A stretch of DNA of 64,000 nt from Piper betle (taxonomy: Eukaryota > Streptophyta > Magnoliopsida > Piperales > Piperaceae), in the NCBI GenBank assembly GCA_033002965.1, contig JAURVB010012337.1, positions 18,678 to 82,677 on the forward strand, in the 5' to 3' direction. Below the pieces are notes generated by a model. That model saw nothing but the letters and a program-made list of their open reading frames with translations. It made no database searches and was not told where the DNA came from. This document shows positions 56,641-64,000 of this stretch, piece by piece; position 1 is the first letter of the stretch; each line of letters opens with the position of its first letter. The translations under genes were made by a program, and so were the position numbers.

Positions 56641-59600
56641 TTTGTGTGGATTTTTTGGGTTTCGCCATTTGGGTTTTACAGGGCCGCCAACTGAGTACAC
56701 AAGAACATAATTAATATATGATGGGAAATATTATTTTGTGTAAGCGGGTTTTTTTGGTTTCAACACCTTGGTTTTACAAGGGGTGCCAACTGAGTTTTTA
56801 GCTATAAATATGTTTCTTGTGTTCTATCAATTGGGTTCATATTGCGATGTCCACCGAGTATGTGATTCTTTAAATAGAGTTAACTTGTTCAGTTTGTTGA
56901 TTAGTAAAATCTAGATAGACTCCACGTCGACGAATGAAAATGTGGCTCGGTTTGGACACTAAACAGTGGGGTGTGGGTAAAAATTTTCCATGCTCTAAAC
57001 ACTCACTCCCACAAATGGAAATCATATTTTGCACCACTTGTGACCAAAAATTTTGTCTTCGTAGTCTGTTTTTGACATGAAACTAATATTTTTTGCTACT
57101 TGTTCAAATTTCAAAGGTAAAATTTTAGTCATGTCGTGCCTTTCTGTGCCCAAGCTACACCTCATTTTGATTGGTCTAGATGGTCATGGTGATAAATGAT
57201 CATCCGATTTACAGATTTACCAACTATTTGGAATCAATTGGAACAAAATTGATAAAAAAAATTTCTCCATATTAGAAAAATGGTTTTAAACTATGTTAAT
57301 TTAACCTAAGTGACTTTAGATATAAATGATAATAATGACAGAAAACCTACTATAACCGACTAACTGATTTAATAGAATATTATTTAATTATTAATATTTA
57401 TCAGTAAAAATTATTTCTATCTCAACATTAAGCTTGAAATTTTTAAATATCAAAACATTAATGCAATGAATTTATTTAATTTAGATTATTTATTTACTAA
57501 TTTCAAAATTTCTAATACTAGATTAACATAGATTAGATGCTTAGCACATTTTATATTTGTGAGTGAGAAAGTATACCAGATAATTAATTTTTAACAAACT
57601 TAATAAAGTTGGATTCATGATATATAATTTTTAACAAATTTAACCATTTGGTAAATGTTTAATCGATAGAAAAATGGTGAAAAGTTGATTATGACAGAAT
57701 CTTATAAACTTGATTTTGTTAAAAAAAATTAAAATTGTAAATAGTTATAGTAATAGTATCAACCGAACCGTAACTTAACCATGTATAACTCTAGAGGTGG
57801 AGTGTATATGGATTTTACTAATAGAAATTAAAGTTAATTCCATCTAACATGAGATAATATAAACTCAATTGCAACAAATGAATTTACTTCATTAAATAGT
57901 AAAAAATTACTTGCAAACTCAGAAAAGTTGCACTAAAAAAAATACCTATATAAGAAATTCACATCCCTCCCCTTCCTCCTTGGCCATTACTTCACATAAG
58001 TGTGTATTCAAAAACTCACTTAACAAAGTATACTAGCAAGTTACCTTTTTGTGTTCTTTCCTACATTCATCTCACATTAAAAACTTATCTTTCGTTATTA
58101 TTTCATCATAAAGCCCACCTTCTGACTAATAACTTATTTAGTTTGTATTAAAAAACGCAGTTACAAAATATAGCCCCTACCTTCATCTCTCCTAAAAATT
58201 TTGTTCCCTACAATTATTTCATCTAAAAATTCCACATTCACATCATCATATCACCTATGTTCGTTTTTAGAAACACATTGAAGAAAGTATGTTAAAAATC
58301 TTCCCCATTCCCCTTCACATCACCTTAAAAATTTATCATCCCACATGGAAAACTCACTTAACCACCTTTACCCTACTTAAATTTATATTGAGAAACTTAC
58401 TTAAATAATACATAAAGAAACTTCATCACCCTATCTTTATGTTTGGGTTAACAAAGTATTCGAGTGCAAGTATATTTTTTGTGTTTCACCAACAAAGTTT
58501 CATGAGGCTGACGGGTTACTTGGGTTAATGAAATACACGAATATAAATGTATTTTTATTTTCTTCTAACATGGTTCATAATATGAGGCCAACTAGGTACT
58601 TGGGTTATTAACCAAGCATGTAAATGTAAGTGTATTTTTCGCCAACCAAGTTTCATAATGTAAATGAAATACACAATTAAAAGTTTGTTTTCGCATTCCA
58701 CCTACTGGGTTATACAATGTAAAGCAACCAAATACTTGCATTAATGATACTTGTATTAATGAAGTAATTACCAAGTGTATGTTTTTCGTATTCCACCAAT
58801 ACAAATATGGTCAAAGTCTCAGTGCGTCTTTACGAACAAATTTAATATTTTCTATTTGTTGAAATGATTAGGGGAATCCAAAAAAGACTCTTCTTAAGTG
58901 GATCAATTAAAATGAAGTGCAATTTCACCGCATTCTTTTCGCACAGAAGTCCCTCACTGACATGAACCCACCCATCTGGCTGCAAGCAGCTTGTTCAAAC
59001 AAATATAAATGGAATTTAATTGGTAATGCGATGGAATTCATATCCATCTGAATAAATCAGTCTTTCCACATACCCTTAATCTTTGCCTCTTAGGCAAAGG
59101 ACAAGTTAAGAATTTTGACATGCTATTTTTATTTTTATCACTATAAATTTATATTAAAAAAATCATAAATAAAATAGTTAATGGTGGAGTTATTGTTATT
59201 CTTTTTGAAGTGATGAGTCTTATATGTATTCTTAATAAAAGAAATTTGTCTACTTCTCAAGTGCGAGTCAAAGATATTTATCATTATCATCTACTAATTT
59301 TCGATCATTAATTATTACCACACCATTTACTGTTTCATGATGACCTTTAGCTATGACTTTTTACCACTTTGACCATTTTGACCAATGGTAAATAGTTAAT
59401 ATTCAGTAAATTTTGATTTGAGTTACCCAATTCTTTGGCAAAATTAAAACCTTGCAAGATGACAAATTTGGTATCACTTACATAATATGTGTATGCTAAA
59501 CCAACTTTCAAAAATATATAATAATTTAAATTTTTTATTAAATATAAAAAATAATAGTATTTCTTATTTATTTCTTTATTTTTAATTTAAAAATTAATCT

Positions 59601-59796
59601 TCTTTTTTAATAAAACTGTAAATTAGTAAAAAATAATAATAGAGGCTACGACCATTAATTTTTCAAAATTAAAATGGTATGATTAAATTTATATAATTTT
59701 TACCATTTTCCTAAATGGAAAAAAGTACTCTATAATTTTGTTTTAATTTAATTCAAAATAATTGGTAAAATGGTAAACCACCTTAGCACTTGTCAC

Positions 59797-60817
59797 TAGA
59801 GGTGGGCATCGGTCGGACGGACGTCGGACAAGTTATTGTCCACGTTTGTCCAAAATTTTATCGGACAAAACTTGTCCGACCGAACTAATGTCCGACTTGT
59901 CCGTTGGGCCCGGACAACGTCTGGGGACTGTCCAAAATCAACCCTAACTTCTAAACCCTAGCAATGACTACTGTTCATATCGCCGCCACATATTACTGTT
60001 CATATTGCCGCTGCCGCCTCTGCCGCAGCGTCCTGTCGCCGCCCTCTGCCGGAGCCTCTTGTCGCCGCCCTCCCCTTGCCTCTGCCGAACCGCCACTGCA
60101 TGCACTGCACGCCTCAGCTCCGCCAACCTTTGCACGTCGTGTCCGCCGCCGCTTGCCTCTCGCCGGACCGCCACCCTCTGCTTGTGTCTCCGCCACCCTC
60201 TGCGCGCTGTGTGAAAATCCGTTGAGGCCTTCGGCTGCCCTGCGTCCGCCGCCGCCTACCCCCGCCCGACCGCCACCCTCTGCACGCTGTGTAAACATCC
60301 GCCACTGCTTGCCTCGTCTACCCTGCCTCTGCCGTCGGACTGCCACCACGATGCCGCCTGCCTTCGCCGAATAGCCGCCCGTTGCTGCCGCATGTATATT
60401 CCTTAGATTTATCCTAAATTTAGTTTATTTTATATTTAGAATTAATTCTTATTATTTTATAAAGTTAGATTATTTATACTTGGATGATAATGTAAACAAA
60501 TTTTATACTAACGAAATTGTGTAGTGATTGAACTATAAAAATTTGTGCAATTATTTGGTAAAGGAAGTTTGCATCTTGAAAGGAATAGGTACTGTCAAAG
60601 TGTTAATTAATAATATTTGTTGATATTAGCCTTATAAATGTTGAAAATATTATATTATTGATGAAAGTATCAGACATTTGGTCGGCTATTCGGTTGGACA
60701 AAGAAATGTCAATGTTTGGTTTGTTTTAATTCGGTCAAATTCGGTCGGTCAAATTCGGTCGGACATGCTTCGGACTTCGGACGGACGGACCAATTCAGAT
60801 GTCCGCGCCTACCCCTA
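59797..60817 (+). mobile_element. Non-autonomous hAT-type element with GC-rich core (3)
   Basis: 1021 bp with identical 8-bp CTTGTCAC on each side (59789-59796 and 60818-60825). Ends TAGAGGTGGGC and, reversed, TAGGGGTAGGC. Subterminal arrays of GTCCGA/TCGGAC on both sides. The CCGCC-rich core (about 59980-60380) has degenerate ~100-bp repeats around CGCCACCCTCTGC(A/G)CGCTG. Copies A and B have the empty site. It belongs to a family different from elements 1 and 2. No transposase. Confidence 0.9.
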
Positions 60818-61013
60818 CTTGTCACCCTACTTGGAGAGGTGCATTAAGAACCAGTTTGTCCGAGGGGTGTCATGTTTATGTTTTTTGCCCCTTGAGGAGG
60901 TTTACAAAAAGGGGACATTGACCCTAATTCTTTTTACATGAATCACAAAATGCAACAAGTGTTCACAACCGGCAAACAGTGGCATTTTTTCAAGACATTT
61001 GCCTAGGGATGGG

Positions 61014-61414
61014 TTTAGATATTCGATATATGCAAATCTGACCCGTTTATATATATGATCTGAAACAGATTTGGATCGGATTTGGGTTTGAACTTTTTAG
61101 ATATATAATATTTTCAAAAATATTCAGGTCGGACATGGATTTGGGATGATCCAACCCGAATCTAATCCAAATAGTTGATATTTTATAAAATTATGTTTCA
61201 CAATATTTTAAATAATATTTTTTATTTTAATTTTTTATATTAAAATTAATATTATTTTAGTCAATCGGGTTAAATTCCGGTCGTGCAAATTCTGGTTGGA
61301 TACGGATATAGTAAATAAAATGGATATAATCTTAAAATTCAGGTCGGATTCAGTTTCAGATTTTTGGATTCAGGTCGAATTCGGCTGTGACCATATTTGA
61401 CTGAACCATCCCTA
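61014..61414. mobile_element. hAT-like MITE in block C
   Basis: TAGGGATGGG termini; flanks CATTTGCC and CATTTTCC match at 7 of 8. Same insertion as 20003-20418 in A. Confidence 0.7.
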
Positions 61415-61840
61415 CATTTTCCACTGAGTTCCAACATGCTAGTTGTAAGAATATACATATTTTAAAATTTATGCACCAGTTTTCGCATTCTAAAGCGGTT
61501 GCAAATTATTTACAAAATTACAATGGAAAATGGCATTTGCAAAAATAATAGTGGCTAGATAAAAAATTTATAAGTTTTATATAAATAAGCTACACCTTTT
61601 ATTTACAGCAATTTAAGTATCTACTACTTAAAATTCATATAAATAAATAAAAATAATAATAAGGATAATTATAAATTTTCAACTCATTCTATTAATGTTT
61701 CTAAGCTTTTCATCTTAATTATAAGGTAATTATAATAAAAATTCATTTCACAATATCTATTAACTAGTGCTTTTAAAAGAAATTTAAATTAGGTCATAAT
61801 GAAAAAAAATAACCTCCTACTTACATTTAAGATATATATA

Positions 61841-61880
<40 letters not shown>

Positions 61881-62648
61881 TGGGTCCCATTAAAAAAGTT
61901 GAAATTAAATTAAATTAAATATATAGTTTATTTATATAAGTTAACCTATATGAAGTGTAGCTTCCTTAATTCTCAAATTTTATTATAACATACATATTGG
62001 GAATATAAAAGCCATGCATTCAAAATGATGCAAGAGGAAGATGAAAAGTTGTACTATGTACCAAAATTTGTCTATAAATGTGTCTTCACACACTCTTAGT
62101 GTATTCCACATTAGTTTGTGAACTATGACATCGTTATCTTAAAGTAGAAAGTTGATAATTGGAATCATCTTAATTGTCTTTTAATTGTTTTTAATATTTA
62201 TTTTTTCTATATTTCATATATTTTTTGTCTTGATATTTAATTTTATATTCTATATAGTTTTATCAATAATGTATGGCGCTGACATTAACATAATGATGAA
62301 GATGATGATGTAATGATAATAATAATAATAATGTATTGTATGCTATGGTAAAATAATTTTGATTGTCATTTTCTTTTCTAGATGATGTCAATAACTTATG
62401 ATTGAAACAATATGTAAGACGCACGATGCGAATTTATTCTTTCTCATTATGACAATGTGAATTTATTTTTATTCATTATTACAATGTGAATTTATTTTTA
62501 TTCATTATTACGATGTGAATTTATTCTTATTAATGTTTACGTTGTGTTTTTATTCTTATTCATTATTATTCATTATGATGATGTGAATTTATTCTTATTA
62601 ATTATGGTTTTATGTATTTTATAGCCTATTAGTAATTAAATACTAGCT

Positions 62649-63162
62649 CAAAGCTCCCTAACCAAGAAATGAAGCCATGTCCGGACACACTCACCGCTTC
62701 AATTAGTCACTTCACCCATGGAGTGTTCATCTCGGATAACGTAAGAGTATGGTCATATCTGAATATGACTAGAATCTGAAAATTCGACTTAATTCGACTT
62801 AAATTTGACACTGAAAAAGGTGTCAAGGATACCTATGATTGGAGTCAACAACAGCTTTGAGAATTGTTCAGATACTACATGACATAGTTGAGGTAGGCCC
62901 AAACAACTTCCTTTAGAATGATGTATGGCACTGAAGAACAGTTTGAAGTTAAGAGCAATATTGTTCTCTACAGGCTGGAAAGACAGTTATCACCACTACA
63001 CACCAAACCATCCAGTCGGCTCTTCTACAAATTTGATAAGCTGATCCTAATTAGCAAAGGAAGTCTGCTCTATTAGTGAATGGCATTAGAAGCAATGGTT
63101 TATTTCTCGTCAATTGGCTGCACACCTCTTATTGCAATGAACCCAGCAGAGTTTTTACTGGT
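62649..63162. other. Spacer, no recognisable gene
   Basis: Slightly less AT-rich, exon-like in composition, but every frame is interrupted. No repeat partner in the window. Confidence 0.35.
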
Positions 63163-63730
63163 TCATAGTTGAAGGCTTATAAATTATTATGATACTAATA
63201 TATATACGCTAATAATTTTCATAGCTTAGACCCAGTTGAGACCAAGCAAGCTGTGTTGCGGTTACCTCCTTTTCCTCCTCCCATGAAGGAACAATCGAGT
63301 TTAAGTTGGTGATGATCGTTTCTTCTTCTCCTGTTTTTGGAACTCTTGGTTACATGAGGTTGCTTCTTTTTCTTATCTGAATTTTTATCACAATGCTGTA
63401 GAAATGTGAATCATAATGAGGTTACATGAGGTTGCTGTAGAAATTTTTATCATAATGCTGTACCATGTAGAGTTCTACTTGATTTTTTAATCTTGGTCTT
63501 GAACTAATTGGGTTTGTGGATTGCAGGTAATTGTTAATGTTTTGGAGTTAGGCGGACGGGTGGTGGAACTACTAATTAATCGACTCTTGCAACCTGCGAG
63601 TTCATGTTATTAATTTTTGTTTGATTTATGAAAATGGGTAATTCTAATATGAATAGATGGAAAAATTTTCATAGTTGAAGGCTTATAAATTATTATGATA
63701 CTAATATATAACGCCAATAATTTTCATAGT
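63163..63730 (+). repeat. Scrambled pieces of WRC-downstream module and 8.6-8.85 kb repeat
   Basis: 63163-63215 and 63600-63730 are the WRC-downstream 125-bp module. Between them 63230-63570 repeats 8565-8850 with a small internal duplication near 63395-63465. Confidence 0.7.
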
Positions 63731-63734
63731 TTAA

Positions 63735-63870
63735 GGCAGTTCACCAAGTACGTTCTTACATTTGAGAAGTCCGTTCCCCTAGATATAAAAAATGAAAACT
63801 TAAAGTCTGTTCCCTGGCTATAGAAAATGATAAACTTCTTAATTACATTGCAATATGAACAATGAAGAAG
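63735..63870 (-). repeat. Inverted copy of module 8885-9050
   Basis: Reverse complement of the two-unit GGGGAACAGACTT module. It joins directly to the WRC first exon. Confidence 0.65.
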
Positions 63871-63877
63871 ACACTAG

Positions 63878-63944
63878 TGCACTCCACACAGTAATAACCA
63901 TGGTTCCAAGAAATAGCCTTTGGTAAACAAGAGAAGGAGGCCAT
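63878..63944 (-). pseudogene. WRC-gene first exon, copy 3 (truncated)
   Basis: The minus strand from ATG 63944 reads Met-Ala-Ser-Phe-Ser-Cys-Leu-Pro-Lys-Ala-Ile-Ser-Trp-Asn-His-Gly-Tyr-Tyr-Cys-Val, as in copies 1 and 2. It breaks off two or three codons later at the junction with 63735-63870. The upstream promoter-side sequence continues to the window end at 64000. Confidence 0.75.
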
Positions 63945-64000
63945 CTTAGCCATCGGATTTTTTAATCCAATAATACAGCCAAAATGATGGAGTTAATGCA

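Larger units (their letters stand above)
56642..62648 (-). repeat. Long non-coding repeat block, copy C (inverted)
   Basis: Reverse-orientation copy of block A from about A-25470 back to A-18948; the first 760 bases of A are missing. Carries the shared old MITE (61014-61414) and its own hAT insertion (59797-60817). An (AT)n run is at about 61845-61878. No coding. Confidence 0.8.

Noticed and set aside
59964..60374. 136-codon Cys/Pro/Arg-rich frame in hAT element 3
   Set aside because: Arises from tandem CCGCC-rich repeats, with overlapping frames on the other strand.

Overview
The window looks like a repeat-dense intergenic and pericentric-type stretch of a flowering-plant nuclear genome. 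The evidence is Ty3/gypsy LTR retrotransposons, hAT- and MULE-like elements, a P-class PPR gene, an NF-YA exon, cyclic-nucleotide-gated-channel (CNGC) exons and a WRC-domain gene with GT-AG introns. The 5' coding ends of the PPR and EF-hand genes are very GC-rich in an otherwise AT-rich background. That pattern is common in monocots, but the species cannot be named from this. No complete, undamaged gene is visible: almost every recognisable gene is split, frameshifted or present only as exons.

Layout. 1-2001: truncated Ty3/gypsy copy (+). 1997-2230: patchwork of short CNGC, EF-hand and WRC gene fragments. 2240-8850: large inverted repeat holding a solo LTR (3426-4802) and a CNGC exon (6831-7013). 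9754-11131: EF-hand protein gene whose sixth codon is split by a 959-bp solo LTR with a perfect 5-bp target duplication. 13190-18185: a second copy of the inverted-repeat sequence, then CNGC exons on both strands as inverted arms around a WRC-domain gene (15359-16297). 18189-25505: a long non-coding repeat block (copy A). 25969-26886: GC-rich hAT-type element. 27558-27917: NF-YA last exon. 29056-36001 (-): PPR pseudogene split by a 5.5-kb gypsy element (29652-35175) with target duplication CTTCT. 38249-39380: long-TIR MULE-like element. 39425-40810: two foldback elements. 41164-42300: second WRC copy. 43616-46570: nested palindrome. 46725-53155: block copy B with its own GC-rich hAT element. 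56642-62648: block copy C, inverted, with a third GC-rich hAT element. 63163-64000: scrambled pieces ending in a third WRC first exon (-).

The recurring theme is that one small set of host sequences has been copied, inverted and recombined across the window: the WRC gene, a CNGC19/20-like gene, an EF-hand gene and a long non-coding block. Each copy then took different transposon hits and small indels. The insertions with clean target duplications (CTTCT, GTCTT, GATAT, CTTGTCAC and others) let the original host sequence be read across the breaks. I see no CRISPR array, operon or bacterial feature. I could not identify any tRNA or rRNA gene by eye. Repeat boundaries were judged by eye and may be off by tens of bases.
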